From the NCBI GenBank assembly GCA_039028895.1, contig JBCCHF010000027.1:1-64000 (forward strand): a stretch of DNA of 64,000 bases. Reading direction: 5' to 3'. This document shows, piece after piece, positions 26,605 through 34,615 of the stretch (positions are counted from its first letter, which is position 1; every line of letters begins with the position of its first letter). The position numbers and the translations under genes were made by a program. The notes beneath the pieces were generated by a model. The model was not told where the DNA came from and did not search any database. It was given only the letters and a program-made list of their open reading frames with translations. This DNA is from JAHDCJ01 sp039028895 (GTDB lineage: Bacteria; Bacteroidota; Bacteroidia; Chitinophagales; Saprospiraceae).

Positions 26605-26732
26605 TTTGCAACTTTTTAACGTGAATAACTTTTGTTGGATTATTGATACCACAAAGTTGCAGGCCTTTTTGCCGTTTGGTTGGTTTGAAAAGGAGTAAGA
26701 TTTGTTCGAAAAGGATTATTTGTGTAGTTCAG

Positions 26733-27590
26733 TTATTTTTTAACCTCACTCGGCCGATATCCGAATTTTTTTGCGAAAGCATTAGAAAAAGAGCTGAGGC
26801 TGTCATAACCAACATCCCATGCCACTTCTCTTACACTTAGCTCGGCCTTAGTTAGTAGTTCATGGGCTTTGGTCAGGCGTTCGTTTTGTAGGTATTTGAA
26901 AACCGGGACGCCAAATAAGGCCTTAAAGTTCTTCTTCAGCTTAAAAGTGTTCAATCCGATTTTTTTGGAAAGTTCTGAAAGAGAAGGCGGGTTGTCGAGG
27001 TTGCCCGACAATATCTCTTTTGCCTCTATCAACTTTTGGCGTTCACCATCAGCTATTTTGCTGTCTTTCATATTGGACAGTTGACCGAAAAAATGAGATA
27101 ACAACGTTGTTATCTGGCTCCTGAAAAACATCATTTTGGTTTTACCCTGATACTGAATGTCAAAAATACTATCAATGATGGCCAGCATTTGGGGTGTCAT
27201 AAAAAACCTTGGTCCCTCGACATAATGATCATTAGGATGAACGAGATGATTTAAGAGTTCGGAGAAAAGTTCACCTTCCTGGTTGGGAAGCTTATCGAGG
27301 TTTTTAGTGGAAGTGGCAATAACCACACTCTGAAGCGGATTTTCAGGGGAAACGGTGTGTATAAATTCGACTTCCTTATCAGCATAAAACGAGAGCACCA
27401 ATCCCTTGGTATGTTGATATTCTTTTTGAGTATTACCGTATTTGACCGAAAGGTTGACATTGCCAGTGCCGTAAAAGGCAACTGCAATAAGTGGTTCGTC
27501 GAATGAACAGGCATCGGTGATCACCATCTCTGAAGATGCTTCTTCAACGAGAATGGTAAAGTCATTGATATTTATGATCTCCCTGGTCAT
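26733..27590 (-). CDS. AraC-family transcriptional regulator
   Basis: 285 residues. The N-terminal effector domain has no clear signature; the C-terminal AraC domain (about 185-285) shows LSELSKKIGLNTFKLKKNF and, as second helix-turn-helix, SVREVAWDVGYDSLSSFSNA with the family's FAKKFGYRPSE end. It is encoded before the NmrA-type gene, in the same direction. A 22-bp inverted repeat at 27625-27646 lies 35 bp before its start and may be its own operator. Confidence 0.9.
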   Translation of the reverse strand: MTREIININDFTILVEEASSEMVITDACSFDEPLIAVAFYGTGNVNLSVKYGNTQKEYQHTKGLVLSFYADKEVEFIHTVSPENPLQSVVIATSTKNLDKLPNQEGELFSELLNHLVHPNDHYVEGPRFFMTPQMLAIIDSIFDIQYQGKTKMMFFRSQITTLLSHFFGQLSNMKDSKIADGERQKLIEAKEILSGNLDNPPSLSELSKKIGLNTFKLKKNFKALFGVPVFKYLQNERLTKAHELLTKAELSVREVAWDVGYDSLSSFSNAFAKKFGYRPSEVKK

Positions 27591-27624
27591 AATTTCACTA
27601 CTAAAGTTACATATTTTCTGCTTT

Positions 27625-27646
27625 CATTGGCTAAATGAAGCCAATG
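27625..27646. promoter_or_regulatory. Inverted repeat between AraC gene and PLD gene
   Basis: CATTGGCT-AAATGA-AGCCAATG, perfect 8-bp arms. It lies in the 179-bp divergent region, so it could control either gene or both. Confidence 0.4.
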
Positions 27647-27769
27647 GGTTAAGGCCGAAAGAGACATTATTTGATATTCAGGAAATTTGATAAAAGTTGA
27701 CCTTTGCCACTCAAAAATCACTAAGTAATAAGGAATGGTTAAATTAGACCATACCATAAACAGAATCAT

Positions 27770-28837
27770 ATGCCAGCAGATATAGGAAGTATAGAGTTTT
27801 ACACCGGCCCTGATATTTTGGGTGGCCCCGACAGTCTTAAAGATACCATACTTAATTTCATTGGCGATGCAGATAAAAGCCTTGATGTTGCTGTCCAGGA
27901 ACTGGATGATCTTGAAATTGCCGGAGCATTTGTCGATGCATTGCAGCGAGGTGTAAGAGTTCGCTTGATTCTTGAAAAGGACTATCTGATCGCACCTAAT
28001 CCTCCTGACGATGTTTATCAACCTGGTGGGCGGTATGAAGAAAATCGTAACATTCTCAGCATAATGTATCGGGCAGGAGCACAAGTATATGCTGATTTTA
28101 ATCCAGGCATTTTCCACCAAAAGTTTATCATAAGGGATGGCAAAAGCCTCTTAACTGGATCAACGAATTTTACCTCTACTGGTATTAAAAAAAATCTTAA
28201 CCACCTGATTATTGTCAATAACCGCTATATCCTTAAACAGTATATCGCAGAATTCAATGAAATGCTCAAAGGCCGATTTGGCCAGCAAAGCCTCCCCGAT
28301 TTTAAGGCACCCAAAAAATACAAGGTATCCAGAGTACCGGTAAAGCCATTATTTGCCCCCGAGCATGGTCCTGAAATGGAGATCATGAAGCAAATGATGA
28401 AGGCCAAGAAATCTATCCATTTTGCCATCTTCACCTTTGCGCAATCCAGCGGAATAGATGATACCATGCGCGTGCTTTCCCGCTCAGGTATAAAAATCAA
28501 AGGTGTTATGGATGGGCGTCAAGCCAACCAGGAATGGGCAGCGACCCACCCGATTCATGCAGAAGAGAATATTGAATTGTACACCGTGAAACCCCAGGGA
28601 GGACTTGGCAAATTACACCATAAACTCATGGTGATAGACGATAATATCATCATCGCAGGTAGTTTTAACTACACCGGACCTGCAAATTATATTAATGATG
28701 AAAACATCCTAGTAATTGGAGAGTGCAACCCTAAAGATGCTGCAGTAAAAGAAAGACAGAACATACTCGCTAATTATGCCATTGACGAGATTGAAAGAAT
28801 TATTACAGATTTCGGAGAATTATATACTGGAGATTAA
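27770..28837 (+). CDS. Phospholipase-D-type protein with two HKD motifs
   Basis: 355 residues, no signal peptide. Two HKD motifs are complete: HQKFIIRD followed by GSTNFT, and HHKLMVID followed by GSFNYT. Both halves of the PLD active site are therefore in one chain. The family includes nucleases and phospholipases; the absence of a signal peptide and the compact size favour a cytoplasmic nuclease- or lipid-acting enzyme, but the sequence does not decide. It meets the next gene tail to tail with one base between the stops. No restriction or defence genes are nearby. Confidence 0.85.
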   Translation: MPADIGSIEFYTGPDILGGPDSLKDTILNFIGDADKSLDVAVQELDDLEIAGAFVDALQRGVRVRLILEKDYLIAPNPPDDVYQPGGRYEENRNILSIMYRAGAQVYADFNPGIFHQKFIIRDGKSLLTGSTNFTSTGIKKNLNHLIIVNNRYILKQYIAEFNEMLKGRFGQQSLPDFKAPKKYKVSRVPVKPLFAPEHGPEMEIMKQMMKAKKSIHFAIFTFAQSSGIDDTMRVLSRSGIKIKGVMDGRQANQEWAATHPIHAEENIELYTVKPQGGLGKLHHKLMVIDDNIIIAGSFNYTGPANYINDENILVIGECNPKDAAVKERQNILANYAIDEIERIITDFGELYTGD

Positions 28838-28838
28838 C

Positions 28839-30665
28839 CTAATTTTTGATTGGTAACGCTAACCGTTGGTTGATATCCTTTATCGCATATTCTAGTGACC
28901 TGTACATCTTTTCCCCTTTACGGGAATAACGAATACCTTCGAGGTATGGGGTTTGTCGGTAAGTCATCATCAAAGTATCTATGTCTGATTTCAGATCTAG
29001 TAAATCCTGACTTGATAAATTGTTGTTTTGACCATTATCCCATTTCATCATAATAATGCCATAGCCCCCGTACAATGCTGCTACTTCATTGCCTGAATGG
29101 ATCAAATTGGCCAGAAACTGCTCATATTCTTCAATGGTGTAGGTGTTTTTCAATATACCTTCGTCCTTCCAGGCACGTTTAAACCAATAACTAAGATTAG
29201 CGTAAGTCTCCCAATGGTCGGGCACTACTTCTGTAATGACTTTATAAAGAAAATCCAGGTCGGCTGATGTTCTGTAAGGCCTGTCAACGCGCAGAATGGC
29301 CGCTCTCATGAGGTTGTGCAGCCAGTTATTGGTAATCTGGTTCACCCATGGTTGAGGGTAATAATTTAAAAGGAAGGCTTCCTCCTTTTCTTCAGCCCAA
29401 TAAAGGAGGTTTTCTCCATGGCGTTTGCCATCAAAAATATAGTAGGAGATACGATGCATAAGAGCTTTGGCAGGTACCTTCCAAGCGACTTTAGCCTGTT
29501 CTTCAAGGCTAAGTGATTCCTGATCTAAAATGGACTGAGCGAGGTTCACCTGCCGGATATATCCACCAACCCGCCGATACACTTCAGGAAGGATTTCAGG
29601 GTCATGTTTTTGCCAATTCCCTCTTTCAATAACTGAAGGGAAATATTGATGGAACCATTTACCATATTCCTTGATCAATAAACGACGGTCAAGTGGTTCG
29701 TTTGGGGATATGAATGCAAGACACTCCCTGATATTGGTCGAAATGTCGTATGCTCCGACTTTGGCGTAAGCATCGACATTTTCCGCCAACCAGTCACTGA
29801 GCCAGTCAATGGTTACATTATTTGTCGCATTAAAAAGCTCCGGCATTTCATAAAAAAAGAATTCCCTGAAGTGTTTCTCAGAAACCAGGTGTTCGGTTTT
29901 TTCAGGCACACCTTCATCTCCTGCCAGTTTTTTGATATGCATAAAATTGAAAACTGCATTATCCGAGATCTTCAGAAAAGAAAAGGAGATAGCCTTTACA
30001 GGAATGTCAAATCCTTCCCGGAGAGCCGGGTGTTCAAGGACCTGATTTCTGAATCTATTTGGTAGAACGGCACAACTGTTTGAATGCGACAAAATTTGTT
30101 CAGCCATATAATAACAGGCACGCTGGAAATAAACGTGTTCAAAATACTCAACCTCAAGTGCAGGGTGATCAAAAAACACAAAGGATTGAATACCCTGAGA
30201 ACGTAGGATGGTTACATTCCTGATATGATAAAGCAGTTCTTTTCTGAACTTAAGATCTTCCTCCTCAGAGTAGGGGATAGACTGGAAGTAAATCGGCATC
30301 CCCAATTCGCAATCATAAACTGTGAAATCAACCATGTTTTCAAGAGCAACATTGACTTCAAGTCGAATATAAAGGGGAATGTCGTGACGCCATAGATTTT
30401 CAAGTATTGGTTTTATACGGTCAACTTCGGGCTTGATGCTATAACGCAACTCTGATGATCTCTTATGCAGGTTGATCAATTTCGCTTCCTTTGAATTGAT
30501 CATGCTTTTTATGACCAGCTCCTTTTGTACCGGATTTTCTTCAAAGCCTTGAAGGGAGAATGCTGCTTTTATCTGTCCCTTTTTACCAAGTCCGGGAATG
30601 GACAGCAACAGTATTCCGGCAAAAATGAAGAAGGTAAAAGCAAGATATCTTGATTGTTTGATCAT
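28839..30665 (-). CDS. Hypothetical membrane-anchored or secreted protein
   Basis: 608 residues, not recognised. An N-terminal hydrophobic segment (YLAFTFFIFAGILLLSIPGLG) acts as signal peptide or anchor, followed by a large soluble, Tyr/Trp- and Leu-rich part that looks mainly helical, without repeats or known catalytic motifs. It would sit in the periplasm. Codon use looks like its neighbours. The D-Ala-D-Ala ligase gene lies upstream on the same strand, 80 bp away, so co-transcription is possible and a cell-envelope role is conceivable but unproven. Confidence 0.8.
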   Translation of the reverse strand: MIKQSRYLAFTFFIFAGILLLSIPGLGKKGQIKAAFSLQGFEENPVQKELVIKSMINSKEAKLINLHKRSSELRYSIKPEVDRIKPILENLWRHDIPLYIRLEVNVALENMVDFTVYDCELGMPIYFQSIPYSEEEDLKFRKELLYHIRNVTILRSQGIQSFVFFDHPALEVEYFEHVYFQRACYYMAEQILSHSNSCAVLPNRFRNQVLEHPALREGFDIPVKAISFSFLKISDNAVFNFMHIKKLAGDEGVPEKTEHLVSEKHFREFFFYEMPELFNATNNVTIDWLSDWLAENVDAYAKVGAYDISTNIRECLAFISPNEPLDRRLLIKEYGKWFHQYFPSVIERGNWQKHDPEILPEVYRRVGGYIRQVNLAQSILDQESLSLEEQAKVAWKVPAKALMHRISYYIFDGKRHGENLLYWAEEKEEAFLLNYYPQPWVNQITNNWLHNLMRAAILRVDRPYRTSADLDFLYKVITEVVPDHWETYANLSYWFKRAWKDEGILKNTYTIEEYEQFLANLIHSGNEVAALYGGYGIIMMKWDNGQNNNLSSQDLLDLKSDIDTLMMTYRQTPYLEGIRYSRKGEKMYRSLEYAIKDINQRLALPIKN

Positions 30666-30745
30666 TTCATTTGATCAGATGCCGAAATGAGACAATTTGG
30701 CGGACGGGCATGTGCAATTCAAATTATTGGTCAGTTTGCTTAGCC

Positions 30746-31813
30746 TTACCAATCAGTTTTTAGTTTTTGTTGACGTTTAAACCTTTCAATGGCATGTTGG
30801 ATCAATTGGGTGATCAAATCAGTGTAGGACAAGCCAGCTTCTTCCCACAATTTTGGGTACATGCTGATACTTGTGAAACCTGGAAGCGTATTGATCTCGT
30901 TGACATATACTTTTCCTGATTCGGTCAAAAACATATCTACTCGTGAGAGAACTTCACAGTTGAGTGCTTTATAGGCTTTAATGGCCGTTTTTCTCAGGGC
31001 TTCCATGGCAGTTTCGCTGACTTCTGCAGGTACGATCACCTTGGCCGCTGTTGCACTGGTGTATTTGGCATCGAACGAATATTCTTCTTCCGAAACCACC
31101 AATATCTCTCCAGCTTTGGACACTTTCGGGAATTCATTGCCCAATACGGCACATTCCAGTTCACGGCCGTGGATCATTTCTTCGATCAGGATTTTGTGGT
31201 CGTATTTGAAGGCATCTTCAATGGCTGGGCCGAATTCTGCAGCAGAGTTGACTTTGTGCACTCCAACTGAAGAACCCATGTTGGCGGGTTTGATAAATAT
31301 AGGTGATCCCAGCTGTATTGTGATGCTGTCGTAATTCAATGATTCCTTGTCTGTTACATTGACTACCATGCCATTAGCCACGTTGATGTCCGCATCGCTA
31401 AGCAGGGTTTTGGCGTAAGCTTTGTCCATAGCAACTGAGGAACCCAATACGTCTGGACCTATAAAAGGCAAATCCATAATTCGCAACAGCCCTTGGATGG
31501 TGCCGTCCTCTCCATTAGGACCATGGATAATCAGGAAAATAGCTTCGGGATCCGGTAAAGCTTCTCCTGAAGTGGTATTGATTATTTTTCCTTTTTCCTT
31601 TCCGGGAACAAGAGCCAGTTCCGCCCCTTCTTCAGGTACGAACTTCCAGTCGCCGTAATTTTCAATCAATCGCCAACATCCTCCACGATCAACGCCGATT
31701 AGCATGACCTCGAATTTACGCTTGTCTATGGCCCCATTGATGTTCCTTGCCGAGCGAACGGAAATCTCATGTTCTGGCGATTTTCCCCCGAATAGAATGG
31801 CTATTCTTCTCAC
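30746..31813 (-). CDS. ddl: D-alanine--D-alanine ligase
   Basis: 355 residues with a GTG start at 31811-31813. ATP-grasp ligase joining two D-alanines for peptidoglycan. Motifs: RIAILFGGKSPEHEISVRSA at the N-terminus, HGPNGEDGTIQGLL, KPANMGSSVGV, ELECAVLG, and the C-terminal metal site NEINTLPGFT. The Tyr of the dipeptide-ligase loop is present in EEYSFDAKY, so it should be D-Ala-D-Ala rather than D-Ala-D-Lac. Cytoplasmic. It stands apart from the usual mur/fts cluster. Confidence 0.95.
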   Translation of the reverse strand: MRRIAILFGGKSPEHEISVRSARNINGAIDKRKFEVMLIGVDRGGCWRLIENYGDWKFVPEEGAELALVPGKEKGKIINTTSGEALPDPEAIFLIIHGPNGEDGTIQGLLRIMDLPFIGPDVLGSSVAMDKAYAKTLLSDADINVANGMVVNVTDKESLNYDSITIQLGSPIFIKPANMGSSVGVHKVNSAAEFGPAIEDAFKYDHKILIEEMIHGRELECAVLGNEFPKVSKAGEILVVSEEEYSFDAKYTSATAAKVIVPAEVSETAMEALRKTAIKAYKALNCEVLSRVDMFLTESGKVYVNEINTLPGFTSISMYPKLWEEAGLSYTDLITQLIQHAIERFKRQQKLKTDW

Positions 31814-31893
31814 GAATTCAGTTTTCGCGAAAATTAAGCATTTTAATTTTTTTGAGGTGGAATTATCTCATGTTTTAGTGGGGTCTTCTGAAA

Positions 31894-32187
31894 GGGCTAC
31901 CGTGTGGACACATCGAATTATTTTTAAATTATCTTTGGTTAAGATGTCTTTTTGTGACCTTGTACAGGTCAAATTATGTTTGCTAGTTTTCCGGTTTTCA
32001 ATTTTCCCGACCTCAGAGAGGTCGCACATTCACCTAAAATGGAATAATTCGACCTCTCTGAGGTCGGAAACAAGATTTATGGCCATTTAGCTAACATAGT
32101 TAGACTGCTCTGCGGTCAATGGTTTGGCCAAACTACGCCTGTGAAAAAGTCAATTTGCCAAAAAAAGATGTGTCCAAACGGTAGCTC
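31894..32187. mobile_element. MITE-like inverted-repeat element (no coding capacity)
   Basis: Ends of 21 bp, 31894-31914 and 32167-32187, are inverted repeats of each other with 19 of 21 matches (core TACCGTxTGGACACATC). Inside is a perfect 18-bp inverted pair, CCGACCTCAGAGAGGTCG (32007-32024) and CGACCTCTCTGAGGTCGG (32050-32067), each arm itself palindromic. No ORF of note. About 294 bp with terminal inverted repeats fits a non-autonomous transposable element; no obvious target-site duplication is seen. The intergenic region 31814-32261 holds this and the hairpin repeat at 32217, and no gene. Confidence 0.55.
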
Positions 32188-32216
32188 CTGAAAGGCGCCC
32201 TGCGTTTAACATTATT

Positions 32217-32245
32217 ACGCAGGGTCCTCTTCGAGAGACCCTGCT
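32217..32245. repeat. 29-bp hairpin repeat, copy 2
   Basis: Identical to 25701-25729: GCAGGGTC (32219-32226) / GACCCTGC (32237-32244). Just upstream CCCTGCGT and ACGCAGGG form a further hairpin with the same sequence. It lies after the stop of the gene at 32262 and may serve as its terminator, though no T-run follows. Confidence 0.8.
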
Positions 32246-32261
32246 AGGACAATATGGAAAG

Positions 32262-33320
32262 TCAATTTAATACCTGCAGATCTTTTGGGGTTACCCCAAT
32301 GACAATGCGTTCAACAATATCCCGAGCAGTGGTGATTTTTGAAAGATCAGGATAAATTTTCCCGGTTTTACCGGAATGGTGGCCATGGCCTACAAGTTGC
32401 ATGAGATAGTAATCCAATCGATCGTTCAAATTGATGTCGACTGAATATATCAGAGAAGGTTGCCCGGTCAATCCCGTCCCACTATGATACTCATCATCCT
32501 CTGGAAAATCATACTCCGAATAGTATTCGTTATCATCGAATGCTACATTGATTTCCAGTTTCAGGGTGAAACGCGACAATTCAGGCACGGAGGTTTCAAG
32601 AATGAAGTTGCCAATTTGAGTGGCTCCCGTTATGGCATCCGGTAACGGCTCATTAGACGGTGGCGCAAAATACCCATCCGTGTAAGCAGGCCCTTTTTTA
32701 TGTGACCAGATCGGCAACGCATCTACCCTGCGATAATCACCACCACTCCAATCCTTTTCCTCATCAAAAGATTTGAAGTTGTCTTTTGTCCGCCCGCCAA
32801 AAAATAATCCCTTGGCTGTAGCCTTGGTTACGAATAACGTTTGTACAAAATGTCCTGATGAATCTTCCATCCAGATGGCAATTTGCGGATGCCAGAAATG
32901 TTCACCGTGCAGCAGGTCAAATTGTATATCAACCCCTGCATGATTTGTCATTTCGATTATAGCATATCTTTTGTTGTCGATTTCTTTGACAGTTTTGGCT
33001 TTATACCTGGCCCCCAAATCCATCATTCCTGTAAAAGGTGATTTTTGAAAATAGGTGCCTCCCAATAAACCGCTAATAATTACGGCAACAATCCACAACT
33101 CGGGCCGTTTTAGTCCTTTCCCGAAAGGAAGATAACTGAGCAAGGCCCATAGGTTATTACTCAAATGAAATAGAGCACCAAGCAAAAAAGTAAGGCCAAA
33201 GAAAGTGTGGACAGTAGCTACGGTGCGCGAATAATCAGTAAAAAATGACAGTACACCAGTAAAAGCCAGCACCGCAAAGCTCAGGGCAAGACTAAGGATT
33301 ACAAAATTTCTAAATTTCAT
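32262..33320 (-). CDS. Hypothetical membrane protein with large periplasmic domain
   Basis: 352 residues. The N-terminal third has three hydrophobic segments with His residues between them (TVATVHTFFGLTFLLGALFH), resembling small cytochrome-b-like or DUF4405-type membrane domains. The soluble remainder has a beta-rich part containing DAITGATQIGNF, which recalls the D(G/A)xTGAT flavinylation motif of FMN-binding domains, and conserved aromatic residues. If the motif is real, Thr would carry covalent FMN; this is inference. It is one base after the Cys-rich protein gene and is third in the SigZ operon. Confidence 0.6.
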   Translation of the reverse strand: MKFRNFVILSLALSFAVLAFTGVLSFFTDYSRTVATVHTFFGLTFLLGALFHLSNNLWALLSYLPFGKGLKRPELWIVAVIISGLLGGTYFQKSPFTGMMDLGARYKAKTVKEIDNKRYAIIEMTNHAGVDIQFDLLHGEHFWHPQIAIWMEDSSGHFVQTLFVTKATAKGLFFGGRTKDNFKSFDEEKDWSGGDYRRVDALPIWSHKKGPAYTDGYFAPPSNEPLPDAITGATQIGNFILETSVPELSRFTLKLEINVAFDDNEYYSEYDFPEDDEYHSGTGLTGQPSLIYSVDINLNDRLDYYLMQLVGHGHHSGKTGKIYPDLSKITTARDIVERIVIGVTPKDLQVLN

Positions 33321-33321
33321 A

Positions 33322-33810
33322 TCAGGCCTTAAGCATGGAGGTCAAAGATGAGATCCGCTTTTTCAGATAGGCGACCTGGCGTGCTTTGTTTTGCGGAAGT
33401 TCAAAAGGCTCAAATCTTTGTTGCATCAATGAAGAGAAGCTGCCTTCAATAATTCTCACTTCATCTGCTATGATTGAAATGCTCTCATCATCAGTCTCTC
33501 CAACGATGCCATGTACTGAATAAGTCCGCTCATCGAAGTTGATGGTTTCATAGGTTTCCATAATGGCCTTTAGGTTGATCAGATCCTCTCTTAGCGCAGA
33601 GATCACTTTGGCTTCTCCGAATTTCGTTTGGGCGCCTCGGCAGGCCGAAGGAGTACATCCTGAAGTTGTTGCTTGCTTGCTGTCTTTAGTACAGCAGACT
33701 TTTTTTTCAGCATCTTTTGACGTTGTGCAACAGGTTGTCGATTGGGCCATTCCTTGCCCGGCAATGAGAAAGAAAAAGGTAATAGAGAAGATTTGAAACA
33801 GGGTTTTCAT
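33322..33810 (-). CDS. Cys-rich secreted hypothetical protein
   Basis: About 162 residues from the ATG at 33808-33810, giving signal peptide MKTLFQIFSITFFFLIAGQG; an ATG seven codons earlier is the alternative. The mature N-terminus carries Cys pairs (TTCCTTSK, KVCCTKD, then single Cys in SGCTPSACRG), suggesting metal or haem binding or redox-active thiols. The second half is helical and charged with no known domain. The gene is between the SigZ-type sigma factor and the membrane protein gene, with one base to the latter, so all three likely respond to the same stimulus. Confidence 0.75.
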   Translation of the reverse strand: MKTLFQIFSITFFFLIAGQGMAQSTTCCTTSKDAEKKVCCTKDSKQATTSGCTPSACRGAQTKFGEAKVISALREDLINLKAIMETYETINFDERTYSVHGIVGETDDESISIIADEVRIIEGSFSSLMQQRFEPFELPQNKARQVAYLKKRISSLTSMLKA

Positions 33811-33914
33811 ATCACGTCTTTTAAATGTCAATAATTTGAAAATTCAATATTCACATCTAAAGACGGAAAGTTGTAAAAAAGACGCAAAACAGGATTTGAG
33901 ATTGTGTAATGACC

Positions 33915-34460
33915 TTATTTACAGGAACATCTGGGGCGATAGGCAATAATATTGCCGTAAGAGTCATGTTCTACAATACAACATTCAATGATCAGGTTTT
34001 TCAAGAGCTGCCGACCTCGTTGCACCCTTGATTTCGCTCCTGAATATGAGATATTTAGTTTTTTTGCCAAAGCTTTCTGCGACAATCCTTCCACTTCGGT
34101 GAGGATCATGGCTTCTCTGTATTTTTCTGGCAATTTTTCAATAAATGGGTTGATGCAGGCCGCAAGGTCTTTGTTTCTGAATGTTTGTGGCTCTGGACCC
34201 AGTTTATGCACGATTTCGGGAAATTGTTTGGTCTTTTTTTGTTCCCTGAAATGGTCGATTGCTAAATTATGTGCTGTCTTGAATAACCAGGCAGGTACGG
34301 TTTCCGGATTTTCCAGATGATGTCGGTTTTGATATAATTTGAGGAACACTTCCTGAGAGATGTCGTTTGCTTTCTCCCGGTCATTGACGATCTTGAAGAT
34401 ATAGACGGAAAGTTTTTTTGCGTAGGAATCCCAAATTTGTGTAGTATCCTGATTTGTCAT
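33915..34460 (-). CDS. sigZ: ECF sigma factor, SigZ type
   Basis: About 181 residues from the ATG at 34458-34460 (MTNQDTTQIWDSYAKKL), which fits the family start; the frame is open further upstream. Sigma2 region VNDREKANDISQEVFLKLYQ, sigma4 region LPEKYREAMILTEVEGLSQKALAKKLNISYSGAKSRVQRGR. The tail ends with a Cys cluster (IIECCIVEHD...RPRCSCK) typical of SigZ relatives. No anti-sigma factor gene is adjacent; the C-terminal cysteines could sense metal or redox directly. Likely drives its own operon with the Cys-rich protein. Confidence 0.9.
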   Translation of the reverse strand: MTNQDTTQIWDSYAKKLSVYIFKIVNDREKANDISQEVFLKLYQNRHHLENPETVPAWLFKTAHNLAIDHFREQKKTKQFPEIVHKLGPEPQTFRNKDLAACINPFIEKLPEKYREAMILTEVEGLSQKALAKKLNISYSGAKSRVQRGRQLLKNLIIECCIVEHDSYGNIIAYRPRCSCK

Positions 34461-34603
34461 AGGCCAACTTCCTTTTTTACAAGGACTTATTGACGGGTAG
34501 GAATATTGCATTTGGCGGACAACAAAATTGTGAGAAAATTGAATTCCGGTATTGATACTGGTCAAACAACACCTCTCAGTCTGCTATTCTTATCCCCCTT
34601 TAT

Positions 34604-34611
34604 TATCTTTG
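34604..34611 (+). promoter_or_regulatory. -7 box TATCTTTG just before the acyltransferase ATG
   Basis: TATCTTTG matches the Bacteroidota TAnnTTTG -7 element and ends 4 bases before the ATG at 34616. If used, the transcript would be nearly leaderless. No clear -33 box is seen. Confidence 0.4.
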
Positions 34612-34615
34612 TAAC

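Noticed and set aside
26607..26661. TGCAAC and GTTGCA upstream of the NmrA gene as another copy of the zinc operator
   Set aside because: The half sites are about 45 bp apart and do not form the compact palindrome seen at 60954.
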